Source of the DNA: an uncultured Bacteroidales bacterium
GTDB taxonomy: Bacteria > Bacteroidota > Bacteroidia > Bacteroidales > UBA932
Reading direction: 5' to 3'
DNA length: 64,000 nt
Assembly (NCBI GenBank): GCA_900545245.1
Contig: UQYV01000015.1
Span: forward strand, 6,745 to 70,744
A model generated the notes under the pieces. The model worked only from the letters and a program-made list of their open reading frames with translations, was not told the origin of the DNA and made no database searches. The stretch's first letter is position 1. Every line of letters starts with the position of its first letter. The position numbers and the translations under genes are program-made. Shown here piece after piece: positions 44,900-53,551 of the stretch.

Positions 44900-46564
44900 T
44901 TAAAACCTGACGCCGAATGTCGCTACGACTTTAACAAGATTGCGGCGGTAGCGTATCACCGGAGACTCTGTCGTAAGACTGCGGTGAGTGTCCTTCTCGT
45001 AACGATAGTCACCATAAGGCATGATGTACTGTGTCGGGTAGAAATAACCGACAGCGGCCAAGTCAGCGAAGAATGCTCCGGCGCTGAAGCCGAAACCGCA
45101 TGATGCCGTGTGGAGGTTCTGTGCCTGGGCTTTCACGAGTTTTCCGCTGCCGTCTGCCTCGTATGTCTGTCCGGTGGTCTTGAGGTTGTAGCCGAGGCGC
45201 ACGGAGAAGAAATCCGCCGGCTTGAACTCGGCTCCGAACCTGAGATAATGCTGAACCCCGCAGTAGTCGAGTATGCCGTTGTTTGCGCTGTCAAACTCGC
45301 TGTTGTCAGATGTTCCCGGGACGCTGAAATACATTCTGCGATAGTTGCTCAGCTCATAGTCAGCACTCACGACACCATATTTCCCGAATGTGTAGGCCAC
45401 TCCGAAGTTCGCCCGGAGCGGAGCCTTGAAGTTGTATTCGAACTTTCCTTCAGGAGCCGTGTCGCTGCCGCTGAACTTAGAGTCCTCGAACATTGTCTCG
45501 CATGAATAGCTGATTCTTTCCTTTACTGTGAATGTTGTCGGGGTCTGGATGGCCGCACCGACTCTGAGTCCTTTCCACGGTGTGAGGATGAATCCGAATT
45601 TTCCATAAACTCCAGTGCCTTCAGCCCGGTAGCTATATGTTTTTTTCGCGGATGAGAAATAAGTCTTGCCGCTCGCCCCAAAGTCAGCTGTCACATCCTC
45701 TATGTCCACAGCGTCTTCCTTGAGAAACTCGTTGGAGCGGTAGTTTATGCTCGTGACTCCGATGTTCGCTCCGAAGAAAAAAATGTCTGAAATGTTGAGC
45801 GCGAGATTATAGACAAAGTCGGACTTCGCGCCGGATATTGTCTGCCCGAAATGTTGGTTCAGACCGTGTGCGCCGATGCCGATTCTTCCGTCTGCCGTAC
45901 TGTTCTCCGTGGCGCCTACAAATGCGTCCTCTGTCTTTCCGCCTGTAGTGAAAGATGTCCCTGCAATCGCTCCGGCTCGGAATGCGTTCACGAGGTCGTA
46001 GTCAGCGAAAATGATTTTGTCATAGGCATCGTTACCATTGAAGTCATCCGGTTTGTAACCATAGAGATACTGCGCCCGTGCCGCCATTTCCCCGAATGCC
46101 GAAGTTCTCGTATTCAGCCCGCGGGCAACGATCTCTTCGCTGTAGCTGCGGGTGTTGTTTACCACGAATCCCATTGACCAGTTCTTCAGTCCACGTGACC
46201 TGCCGGTGTTGAAATTTATCATTCCACCGATGTTCGGCATGCTGAACCGGCTTTTGTCGTTCTGGAGCTTGTTCCCGAATGCAACCGAGCCGTCATTGAG
46301 GACTTCCCCCTGAACACGCGCGATGGAAATGTTCATTCCAGGCGTCACGGTGAACTGTGAGCGTCTTGCCACAGCCGAGCCTGCCGGGTTTATTCCGAGC
46401 GAACCCATGTCTCCGCCAAGGGCAGTAAAGGCATTTCCCATAGCCATTGTCCTTGCCGTTCCCTCATATTCGTTTTCACTGAAGCGCAGTCCGTCCTCCC
46501 AATTCTGGGCTGTTGCCGAGAATCCGATGGCGAGAATAGCTGCCGTCAATACAATCTTTTTCAT
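44900..46564 (-). CDS. FadL/OmpP1-type outer membrane protein
   Basis: 554 residues with a signal peptide (about 1-19, FSATAQ). The mature start carries ARTMAMGNAFTALGGDMGSLGINPAG, quoted in parts (about 36-61). This NPAG-containing N-terminus is typical of the FadL/TodX outer membrane transport family and of Bacteroidetes PorV-like barrels. Repeating beta strands follow, with KGLRVGAAIQTPTTFTVKER and RLGYNLKTTGQ, to an aromatic C-terminus (FGVRF). Possible substrates are hydrophobic compounds; this cannot be settled here. It follows the Ser-rich lipoprotein gene after 29 bp, so the two form an operon. Confidence 0.8.
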   Translation of the reverse strand: MKKIVLTAAILAIGFSATAQNWEDGLRFSENEYEGTARTMAMGNAFTALGGDMGSLGINPAGSAVARRSQFTVTPGMNISIARVQGEVLNDGSVAFGNKLQNDKSRFSMPNIGGMINFNTGRSRGLKNWSMGFVVNNTRSYSEEIVARGLNTRTSAFGEMAARAQYLYGYKPDDFNGNDAYDKIIFADYDLVNAFRAGAIAGTSFTTGGKTEDAFVGATENSTADGRIGIGAHGLNQHFGQTISGAKSDFVYNLALNISDIFFFGANIGVTSINYRSNEFLKEDAVDIEDVTADFGASGKTYFSSAKKTYSYRAEGTGVYGKFGFILTPWKGLRVGAAIQTPTTFTVKERISYSCETMFEDSKFSGSDTAPEGKFEYNFKAPLRANFGVAYTFGKYGVVSADYELSNYRRMYFSVPGTSDNSEFDSANNGILDYCGVQHYLRFGAEFKPADFFSVRLGYNLKTTGQTYEADGSGKLVKAQAQNLHTASCGFGFSAGAFFADLAAVGYFYPTQYIMPYGDYRYEKDTHRSLTTESPVIRYRRNLVKVVATFGVRF

Positions 46565-46593
46565 ATATATCTGATGTTTAATTCTTTAATGTC

Positions 46594-47994
46594 TTATCGT
46601 CTCGAAGAGCGGCTGCTGCTTGAGCCACGGCTTCCTGAATAGCTTGAAGATGATGAGCGGCTTCCTCCGCTGTAGGAAGAACTTGAACTGCGGTAGGTCG
46701 AGCCGGACGACCGGTAGTTTGAACCGGAGCTGCTGCGATTGCCGGAGTAGCTTGAACTGCTTGATGATGAACTGCTCCTATAGCTGTTGGAAGAAGGCCT
46801 GCTGTAGGTCGTGCTTCTGGAAGACGAACTGGAAGAGCGGCTGTAGCTGCTTGAAGACGAACTGGAAGGACGGCTGTAGCTGCTGGAAGACGAGCTGGAA
46901 GGACGGCTGTAGCTGCTTGAAGAACTTCCGCGTGAGGCAGACGTGGACGGGCGTGTCCCGGTTGATGAGCTGCGCACTCCTGAAGTCGTGTGCCGCACTG
47001 CCGAATCTGTGTTTCGCACTGCCGAAGATGATGTCCCGCGTGATGAAGAAGGTCTTGCAACGCTCACGACGCCCGAATTCCTTGACGCTGCCCGCACTGT
47101 CCTACCATTGCCGGCAGCTGACGAAGAACGGCTGGCGGATGAGGCTGAGCGGACTGCAGATGGGCGTGTCGCCGAAGCTGTGCGTGCTGCCGCAGAGCGT
47201 GAACTCCTCGTCAATTCGCTTGAAGAGCCCCCTCGCGCAGAGGTCGCTTGCCTTGTAGAGCTGCGCATTGCTGCGGAGCCGCCGCGTACAGAAGGGCTTG
47301 TCCCATATCTCCTTGACATTCCGCCTTCACTTCCCCTTGATCCGAAATGAACTGGCTCGCCTCTGTGAACATAACCCGGTCCATCGAAGAACGGGTCGTA
47401 GCAGTGATGATAATGGTGATGATGGTGGTGGTACCAATAGTGATCGTAGTACCACGGATCTCTCCACGGACCGTACCACGGGTCATACCATCCTGCCCAA
47501 TATGGACCGCTGTACCATCCTCCGTACCAATACGAGTCATAAACCCATGGGTCATAGAACCTTCCTCCATAGAACCACGGGTCATACCATCCGGCATAAT
47601 AGGCCGGGCTGTAGATTCCCCAGTTATATCTGTATGGCGCCCATGCATATCTGTAGCCGAAGCCCATGAACGGGTCCACGTAAACTGTCGTGACGTTCGC
47701 GTTCTCAAGGTTGAGAGTGAGCGTCTTCGGTGCCTGCGCGATTTCTGTCCGGGTGGCCGTTGCGCTGTCACGCGCATCGAGTATCGTTGTCTTTGTCAGA
47801 TCCGTGAGCGCATCGGTCTCCTCCTTGCTCTTCGCGAGGTCCACTGCGGACGTCGTTTTTTCCGGTCTCGTGTAATATATTCCGTCATACTGACTTGTAG
47901 TCTGTGCCACAGTTCCACAGGAAGACATCATGACGCCGCATGTCGCCAGCGCCAAGATTCCCGACACTCCTGATATGTAAAACCGTTTTGTCAT
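46594..47994 (-). CDS. Low-complexity Tyr/Trp/His- and Ser/Arg-rich lipoprotein
   Basis: 466 residues. The signal peptide has a lipobox (MMSSC, Cys about 26). A conserved-looking domain lies at about 35-115. Next is a segment dominated by Tyr, Trp, Gly, Asp and Pro with short YDPW/WYGG units and a His run (about 120-205). The Ser-rich tail with regularly spaced Arg and Tyr (about 215-466) includes several SYSRPSSSSSS-type repeats. The DNA of the tail is repetitive and prone to slippage. I recognise the style from Bacteroidetes lipoproteins but no function. It could be a surface adhesive, a scaffold, or metal-binding through the His cluster. Confidence 0.7.
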   Translation of the reverse strand: MTKRFYISGVSGILALATCGVMMSSCGTVAQTTSQYDGIYYTRPEKTTSAVDLAKSKEETDALTDLTKTTILDARDSATATRTEIAQAPKTLTLNLENANVTTVYVDPFMGFGYRYAWAPYRYNWGIYSPAYYAGWYDPWFYGGRFYDPWVYDSYWYGGWYSGPYWAGWYDPWYGPWRDPWYYDHYWYHHHHHHYHHCYDPFFDGPGYVHRGEPVHFGSRGSEGGMSRRYGTSPSVRGGSAAMRSSTRQATSARGGSSSELTRSSRSAAARTASATRPSAVRSASSASRSSSAAGNGRTVRAASRNSGVVSVARPSSSRGTSSSAVRNTDSAVRHTTSGVRSSSTGTRPSTSASRGSSSSSYSRPSSSSSSSYSRPSSSSSSSYSRSSSSSSRSTTYSRPSSNSYRSSSSSSSSSYSGNRSSSGSNYRSSGSTYRSSSSSYSGGSRSSSSSYSGSRGSSSSRSSRR

Positions 47995-48130
47995 AATGTC
48001 ATATATTTTTCTTAACTTCGCGCCGCATTTTGTTGTCGTCGAATGCGGTGTTTCAATGTAAATTGCAAAGAATATACCTCTTCACATTATACATGATACG
48101 CTCAAAAGATGCGAATTTATGCAAAAACGT

Positions 48131-48144
48131 CGCAAAAGTTTGCG
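48131..48144. promoter_or_regulatory. Short palindrome upstream of proS
   Basis: CGCAAA-AG-TTTGCG is a perfect 6-bp dyad 41 bp before the proS ATG, in the 191-bp divergent gap that otherwise shows no clear TAnnTTTG promoter. It could be a repressor or activator half-site pair; nothing more can be said. The rest of 47995-48185 is AT-rich and without a convincing ORF. Confidence 0.35.
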
Positions 48145-48185
48145 GCGAACATGACAAATATAGAAAATAAAATTTATATATAGAT

Positions 48186-49664
48186 ATGGCAAAGGAAGTT
48201 ACAAAAAGGTCGGAGAATTACTCGCAGTGGTATGACGACCTTGTGGTGAAGGCTGATTTGGCGGAGCGTTCCGCAGTCAGAGGATGTATGGTAATCAAGC
48301 CGTACGGCTATGCAATCTGGGAAAAGATGCAGCATATTCTGGACCGGAAATTCAAGGAAACAGGGCATCAGAACGCATATTTCCCGCTTTTCATTCCTAA
48401 GTCGTTCCTCAGCAGGGAGGCCGAGCACGTGGAGGGATTTGCGAAAGAGTGCGCCGTGGTGACGCATCACCGTCTGATGAAAGACCCGAATGGAACAGGC
48501 GTGGTTGTAGATCCGTCCGCAAAACTCGAAGAGGAACTCATCGTCCGTCCGACTTCTGAGACCATCATCTGGAACACCTACAAGGGATGGATTAAATCGT
48601 GGCGTGACCTTCCGATTCTCTGCAACCAGTGGGCGAACGTCGTGCGTTGGGAGATGAGGACGAGGCTTTTCCTCCGTACTGCAGAATTCCTCTGGCAGGA
48701 GGGACACACCGCGCACGCGACACGCGAGGAGGCCGAGCAGGAGGCACAGAAGATGGTGAATGTCTATGCGGACTTCGCGCGCAACACCATGGCGCTTCCG
48801 GTCGTCGTCGGACACAAGTCTCCTAATGAGAGGTTTGCAGGAGCACTCGACACCCTCACCATTGAGGCTATGATGCAGGACGGCAAGGCCCTTCAGGCAG
48901 GAACTTCCCACTTCCTCGGACAAAATTTTGCCAAGGCTTTCAATGTGCAGTTCACCAACAAAGAGGGCAATCAGGAGTATGTCTGGGCAACTTCTTGGGG
49001 CGTTTCCACACGTTTGATGGGTGCGCTCATCATGGCTCACGGCGATGACAACGGACTCGTCCTTCCTCCGGAACTCGCTCCGATTCAGGTGGTTATGGTG
49101 CCGATTTACAAGACGGAAGAAGAGCACAATGCGATTGTTCAGAGAATGTCAGAGATTAAGGCAGAACTCGAAAAGGCAGGTGTCAGCGTGAAGATTGACG
49201 ACCGCGACACTCTCCGTCCTGGATTCAAGTTTGCGGAGTGGGAGCTCAAGGGAGTTCCGGTGCGCATCGCTATGGGGCCTCGCGACCTCGCCGCAGGCAC
49301 TCTTGAAATCGCCCGCAGGGATACTCTTGAAAAGTCTTCAGTTTCGCAGGAGGCTGTGGCTGAGCACATTGAGCAATTGCTTGTGGACATCCAGCAGAAC
49401 ATCTACAACAAGGCCCTCGCATTCCGCGACGCCAATGTCCGCAAGGTTGATTCTTGGGATGAATTTAAAGAGGAAATCAAAAAGGGCGGCTTCCTTCTCT
49501 GCCATTGGGACGGCACGACCGAGACTGAGGAGCGCATCAAGGAGGAGACCAAGGCGACAATCCGTTGCATTCCGATTGATAGTTATGTTTGCGAGGAGGA
49601 AGGAAAGTGCATCTACAGTGGCAAACCTTCACATCGCAGGGTTATATTTTCCATTGCCTATTAG
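48186..49664 (+). CDS. proS: Prolyl-tRNA synthetase (archaeal/eukaryote-type)
   Basis: 492 residues. It charges tRNA-Pro. The N-terminus YSQWYDDLVVKADLAERSAVRG (in part), KPYGYAIWEKMQ, the class II motif-2 region VVRWEMRTRLFLRTAEFLWQEGHTAH (in part) and motif 3 WGVSTRLMGALIMAHGDD mark the shorter ProS type 3 form, without the editing insertion of E. coli ProS. The anticodon-binding domain (about 285-400) and a C-terminal zinc-binding-like domain with spaced Cys (CHWDG, CIP, CEEEGKCIYSGKP) complete it. Bacteroidetes commonly carry this form. Confidence 0.97.
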   Translation: MAKEVTKRSENYSQWYDDLVVKADLAERSAVRGCMVIKPYGYAIWEKMQHILDRKFKETGHQNAYFPLFIPKSFLSREAEHVEGFAKECAVVTHHRLMKDPNGTGVVVDPSAKLEEELIVRPTSETIIWNTYKGWIKSWRDLPILCNQWANVVRWEMRTRLFLRTAEFLWQEGHTAHATREEAEQEAQKMVNVYADFARNTMALPVVVGHKSPNERFAGALDTLTIEAMMQDGKALQAGTSHFLGQNFAKAFNVQFTNKEGNQEYVWATSWGVSTRLMGALIMAHGDDNGLVLPPELAPIQVVMVPIYKTEEEHNAIVQRMSEIKAELEKAGVSVKIDDRDTLRPGFKFAEWELKGVPVRIAMGPRDLAAGTLEIARRDTLEKSSVSQEAVAEHIEQLLVDIQQNIYNKALAFRDANVRKVDSWDEFKEEIKKGGFLLCHWDGTTETEERIKEETKATIRCIPIDSYVCEEEGKCIYSGKPSHRRVIFSIAY

Positions 49665-49672
49665 TGAATCAA

Positions 49673-49760
49673 GTTTCGCAGTGCGAAACACCACTTTTGA
49701 GCCCTTGTGGCGAGGGTAAGTCCCCTCCCCGAGGGAGGGGGTTGGGGAGAGGGGTAACGT
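49673..49760. repeat. REP-like palindromes downstream of proS
   Basis: GTTTCGCA (49673-49680) and TGCGAAAC (49682-49689) form a near-continuous palindrome right after the proS stop. A second dyad, CCCCTCCC (49722-49729) with GGGAGGGG (49733-49740), is followed by a further purine-rich run to 49755. Such short C-rich/G-rich hairpins are often dispersed intergenic elements in Bacteroidetes genomes. Here only one copy is in view. The first dyad may also serve as the proS terminator. Confidence 0.5.
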
Positions 49761-49850
49761 GGACAGAAAAAAAGTGCGCGGGACTTGAGAGTTTGATAAA
49801 AGAGATAAGTTTAATATTCGCAATAAGTTAGAATACTTACGAAACTTGAG

Positions 49851-50738
49851 TTATTGTATTGTCAGCTCCACAGGGCAGTGGTCTGAACCCATGATGTCGG
49901 GAAGGATGGAGGCGGAGACGAGGCGTGGAGTAAGGTCGGCGGTGGCGAGAAAATAGTCGATGCGCCAACCCACGTTCTTGGCGCGGGCGTTCATACGATA
50001 GGACCACCAAGAGTAGGCGTCTGTCACGTCCGGGTGGAAATGGCGGAACGTGTCGGTGAAGCCGCTTTCGAGAAGTTCTGTCATCTTTTCGCGTTCCTGT
50101 GGGGTGAATCCGGCCGACTTGGTGTTGGTCTTGGGGTTCTTGAGGTCAATTTCCTTGTGGGCGACGTTGAGGTCGCCGCAGATGATGACCGGCTTGGAAG
50201 TGCCGCCAGCCGCGTGCGAGTTTTCCTTTGTTTGGGCAAACAACCCCTCTTCTGCTCCCGAAGCGGCATTCACCGCAGCCTCATAGGATTCGGCCACAGT
50301 TGCCAAACCTTTGTCATGCAATGCGTTCACATATTTTCGGAACGCATCCTCCCACTCCATACGGTAGTCGAGCCTCTTCGGCAGTTCTCCCGGAGTGTCC
50401 GGGTTCTGGGAGTTCGGTGTGTAGCAGCAGACAAGGTAGAAGTCCGGCATTTCAAGGGTTATGACGCGCCCTTCGTGGTCGTGCTCGTCGCGTCCGATGC
50501 CGTAATGCACCGCCAGCGGCTCCATTCGCGTATATACGCAGACTCCGGAATATCCCTTTCTGTCGGCATAGTTCCAGTAGCTGCGGTAGCCGGAGAACTC
50601 AAGGTCAATCTGTCCCGCCTGCAATTTCGTCTCCTGTATGCAAACGAAATCAGCGTCAAACTCTGCGAAAATCTCCGCGAATCCCTTTCCGCACACGGCC
50701 CGCAGCCCGTTGACATTCCACGAAATGAGTTTTATCAT
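49851..50738 (-). CDS. xth: Exodeoxyribonuclease III (AP endonuclease family)
   Basis: 295 residues from the ATG at 50738; the open frame extends to 50798 but the conserved start is MIKLISWNVNGLRAV. Motifs are IQETKLQ (catalytic Glu), YSGVCVYTR, GDLNVAHKEIDLKNP (Asp/Asn active site), SWWSYR and the C-terminal GSDHCPVEL (catalytic His). It repairs abasic sites and 3' blocked ends. An Ala/Glu-rich insert of roughly 35-40 residues (about 150-190) separates FRKYVNAL from the GDLN motif and is not usual for the family. One base separates its ATG from the cysS stop. Confidence 0.95.
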   Translation of the reverse strand: MIKLISWNVNGLRAVCGKGFAEIFAEFDADFVCIQETKLQAGQIDLEFSGYRSYWNYADRKGYSGVCVYTRMEPLAVHYGIGRDEHDHEGRVITLEMPDFYLVCCYTPNSQNPDTPGELPKRLDYRMEWEDAFRKYVNALHDKGLATVAESYEAAVNAASGAEEGLFAQTKENSHAAGGTSKPVIICGDLNVAHKEIDLKNPKTNTKSAGFTPQEREKMTELLESGFTDTFRHFHPDVTDAYSWWSYRMNARAKNVGWRIDYFLATADLTPRLVSASILPDIMGSDHCPVELTIQ

Positions 50739-50739
50739 A

Positions 50740-52326
50740 CTATTCCAAATTCCACTCGGTGCCTTCCTTTGTATCCTTAATCGCAATTCCCAACGCATTC
50801 AGCTCGTTGCGTATGCGGTCGCTGGTCGCCCAGTCCTTAGCCGCCTTAGCCGCCTTGCGCTCCTCCAGCACCATATTCATCAATCCCTCAATCACTTCCA
50901 TCGACTTTCCGCTGCCCTCGACCTCCTCGTCCTTGAGTCCGAGCACGCCGAACACGATGTCATCGAACAAACGGAGCAATGTCTCAAGGTCGGCCTTTGT
51001 GAGATGTCCAGGCTGGCCTTCCTTTGCTGTCTTTGCCGTGTTTATCATCTTCACGGCCTCGAAAACTCCGGAAAGCGCGACTGACGTGTTGAGGTCGTCG
51101 CACAGAGCCTCATAGACTCCCTCGCAGAGCTTCGCAACAGCCTCAGAGCATCCGCATCCGTTGAATGAGTCCGGTGCGATGTCGGTGATGAATTCGCCGT
51201 ATTTCAGTGCATCGGCCTCGTCACCATTTTCGCCCTTCACGACGTGCTCCACTCCGGCAGCCTTGCAGAGTGCGCAGAGGTCGCGGTAGGCCTGCATCAC
51301 TCTCTTCAGTCCCTTCTCAGCGCCTTGAAGCGCCTCGTTGCTGAAGTCGAGCGTGCTGCGGTAGTGTGCCTGAAGGATGAAGAAGCGCACTGTCATCGGG
51401 CTGTAGGCTTGCTCGAGAAGCGGGTGTGTGCCGGTGAACAACTCGCTGAGAGTGATGAAGTTGCCGAGCGACTTGCCCATCTTCTTGCCGTTGATGGTAA
51501 TCATATTGTTGTGCATCCAATACTTCACGCCCACGCATCCTCTTGAGGCCACATTCTGCGCAATCTCGCACTCATGATGCGGGAACATCAGGTCCATTCC
51601 GCCGCCGTGTATGTCAAACTCCTTCCCGAGATACTTCTCGCTCATCACGGAGCACTCCAGATGCCAGCCAGGGAAGCCTTCGCCCCATGGAGACGGCCAT
51701 TTCATCAGATGTTCCGGAGCCGCCTTCTTCCACAGCGCGAAGTCGTATGCGGCGTGTTTGTCGTCCTGCCCGTCGAGGCTGCGCGTTCCCTCAAGAGTGT
51801 CGTCGAGCGTACGTCCGGAAAGGATGCCGTAGCGGTGGTCGTGGTTGTATTTGACGACGTCGAAATAAATGGAACCGTTGCTTTCATAGGCATATCCAGA
51901 ATCGAGAATTTTCTGCACAAGTTCCTCTTGCTCAATGATATGTGCCGATGCCCTCGGCTCAATCGACGGCGGGGCGACGTTCAGCGAACGCATTGATTCG
52001 TGGTAGGCAAGCGTGTATTTCTGGACAACCTCCATCGGTTCCAACTGCTCCAATTTTGCCTTCTTTGCAATTTTGTCCTCGCCCTCATCAGCGTCTCCGA
52101 CAAGGTGTCCGACATCGGTTATGTTTCTGACATACCGCACTTTATATCCCAAATGCCTGAGCATGCGCACCAGAACGTCATAGGTTATTCCCGGACGTGC
52201 GTGCCCGAGGTGCGCCTCCCCATAGACCGTCGGCCCGCAGACATACAGTCCAACGCGCTCCGGATGAATCGGCTCAAAAAGTTCCTTTTTTCGAGACAAG
52301 GTGTCGGTGATGTATAAATTTCTCAT
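50740..52326 (-). CDS. cysS: Cysteinyl-tRNA synthetase
   Basis: 528 residues. It is a class I synthetase charging tRNA-Cys. GLYVCGPTVYGEAHLGHARP contains the zinc Cys and the HIGH-equivalent HLGH. GWHLECSVMSEKYLG and FPHHECEIAQ give further zinc ligands, and KKMGKSLGN is the KMSKS motif (about 280). The C-terminal DALR-type helices include an extra Gly/Ala/Cys-containing stretch (about 365-405) compared with typical lengths near 490. It is co-oriented with xth and nearly abuts it. Its leader contains a nested dyad. Confidence 0.96.
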   Translation of the reverse strand: MRNLYITDTLSRKKELFEPIHPERVGLYVCGPTVYGEAHLGHARPGITYDVLVRMLRHLGYKVRYVRNITDVGHLVGDADEGEDKIAKKAKLEQLEPMEVVQKYTLAYHESMRSLNVAPPSIEPRASAHIIEQEELVQKILDSGYAYESNGSIYFDVVKYNHDHRYGILSGRTLDDTLEGTRSLDGQDDKHAAYDFALWKKAAPEHLMKWPSPWGEGFPGWHLECSVMSEKYLGKEFDIHGGGMDLMFPHHECEIAQNVASRGCVGVKYWMHNNMITINGKKMGKSLGNFITLSELFTGTHPLLEQAYSPMTVRFFILQAHYRSTLDFSNEALQGAEKGLKRVMQAYRDLCALCKAAGVEHVVKGENGDEADALKYGEFITDIAPDSFNGCGCSEAVAKLCEGVYEALCDDLNTSVALSGVFEAVKMINTAKTAKEGQPGHLTKADLETLLRLFDDIVFGVLGLKDEEVEGSGKSMEVIEGLMNMVLEERKAAKAAKDWATSDRIRNELNALGIAIKDTKEGTEWNLE

Positions 52327-52352
52327 ATCCTTATGTTTTACATTCGATTATT

Positions 52353-52405
52353 TTGAGGCATAGTGATATGTGTCGGCGGGCAAAGCCCGAATCAATCAGC
52401 CTCAA
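52353..52405. promoter_or_regulatory. Nested dyad in the cysS / SDR intergenic region
   Basis: Outer arms TTGAGGC (52353-52359) and GCCTCAA (52399-52405) enclose an inner hairpin CGGGC-AAA-GCCCG (52377-52389). In the cysS transcript this would sit about 26 nt before the ATG. Without a T-run it is not a terminator; a leader structure or operator is possible. Confidence 0.45.
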
Positions 52406-52451
52406 CCTGCGAAGTTAGTGATTTTGCTTCGTATGTTCGCAAATATTTTCG

Positions 52452-52459
52452 TACTTTTG
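52452..52459 (+). promoter_or_regulatory. Candidate -7 element for the SDR gene
   Basis: TACTTTTG followed by C fits TAnnTTTG and lies 40 bp before the ATG at 52499. A TTTG upstream is 25 nt away, longer than the usual spacing. Confidence 0.5.
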
Positions 52460-52498
52460 CAGCCTTATTGTTTTCTCCGGCAGGATTTGCACGAATTT

Positions 52499-53407
52499 AT
52501 GGAAAGATCACAGAATACATTTGCCCTCGTGACCGGAGCGTCGTCCGGAATGGGGCTGGAATATGCGAAACAACTTGCGGCAAAAGGACATAATATCCTG
52601 GTTGTCAGCAATAGGGATGAGGACAACCGTAAGGTCGCCGAAATGCTACATTCTGAATATGGAGTGTCAGCGGTTCCGTACTATGCGGACCTGTCGAAAT
52701 CCGAGAGTTCACAGGCTCTGTACGATTGGACGAAGGAAAATGGATATGTGGTTGATATACTGGTAAGTAATGCGGGAATGCTGGTGTTCAACAAACTGTT
52801 CAACACCCCCGCTCGTATGGTTGACCTCATTGTTGGAGTGCACTGTCTCGCAACCACCCATCTTTGCAGGCTTTTCGGAGGAGACATGAAGGAGCGTGCA
52901 GAAAAGCTCTCTGCAGAGCGCGTTGCTGCAGCCGTTGCAGCCGGAGCGAAGCCGGAAAGCCGCAGGGCACGCAGAGCAGGCCGTCTCAAGAGGGGAGAGG
53001 TAGGACGTATACTCATCATGGCGTCGCTTTCTGCCTATCTGCCCTATCCGACAATCTCAGTCTATTCAGCGACAAAGGCTTATCTCAAGAGTCTCGGCAC
53101 TTCTCTCTGGCACGAGATGCGCGACTACGGCGTGACAGTCACCACCATCTGCCCGTCTGCCGTTGACACTCCGCTCATAAAGCTTGCGCCTAATCTCCGC
53201 AAACTCGCCCACAATCTCGGTGTGATGATTTATCCGAAGACTCTTGTCCGCAAGGCTCTCGCCGCAATGTTTCATGGACGTCGCATACTTGTTCCGACAC
53301 TCATCGCCAAACTCGCCGTGGTCTTCTGCTGCCTTCTTCCGCAGCACTGCGTCTATTGGATTGCCCACACCCCTGTCCTCAAGAAAAATGTTCTCGACAA
53401 GGTTTAA
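52499..53407 (+). CDS. Short-chain dehydrogenase/reductase (SDR)
   Basis: 302 residues from the ATG at 52499. An in-frame open region extends to 52370, but a promoter-like element at 52452 and the normal SDR start favour 52499. The cofactor loop is TGASSGMGLEYA (about 12-23), then NAG in LVSNAGML, and the active site IMASLSA...YSATKAYLK (Ser about 175, Tyr-x3-Lys about 190). An Ala/Arg/Lys-rich insert (about 130-165) precedes the catalytic Ser. The C-terminus has hydrophobic stretches (KLAVVFCCLLP), so it may be membrane-associated and act on lipids. The substrate is unknown. Confidence 0.88.
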   Translation: MERSQNTFALVTGASSGMGLEYAKQLAAKGHNILVVSNRDEDNRKVAEMLHSEYGVSAVPYYADLSKSESSQALYDWTKENGYVVDILVSNAGMLVFNKLFNTPARMVDLIVGVHCLATTHLCRLFGGDMKERAEKLSAERVAAAVAAGAKPESRRARRAGRLKRGEVGRILIMASLSAYLPYPTISVYSATKAYLKSLGTSLWHEMRDYGVTVTTICPSAVDTPLIKLAPNLRKLAHNLGVMIYPKTLVRKALAAMFHGRRILVPTLIAKLAVVFCCLLPQHCVYWIAHTPVLKKNVLDKV

Positions 53408-53520
53408 GTCGTTTGAAAAAGTGCGATGAGACTGCGCAAAGTCGTTAAAAAAAATGCGGCGCTTTGATGAAAATCGTTGAAAAAAGTGCAGTGAAGCATT
53501 GAAAAGTCGTTGGAAAAATG
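53407..53520. repeat. 33-bp tandem repeat array, about 3.5 units
   Basis: Units begin AGTCGTT at 53407, 53440 and 53505, with a variant AATCGTT at 53472, giving spacings of 33, 32 and 33 bp. Each unit continues with an A-run of 5-8, then a TGC-containing stretch and a G/A-rich tail ending in AAA. The array fills the gap between the SDR stop and the ATPase gene. It is imperfect, so not a recent slippage product. No CRISPR-like spacer logic applies because units abut. Confidence 0.75.
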
Positions 53521-53551
53521 TAAATTTGCCATCGATTGATATTGTTCCAAA

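Noticed and set aside
46578..47060. Ala/Thr/Gln-rich frame overlapping the Ser-rich lipoprotein
   Set aside because: Frame-shifted reading of a repetitive tail; repeats give long open frames by chance.
53407..53520. CRISPR-like interpretation of the regular repeats
   Set aside because: Units abut with no unique spacers and are too degenerate; no cas genes nearby.
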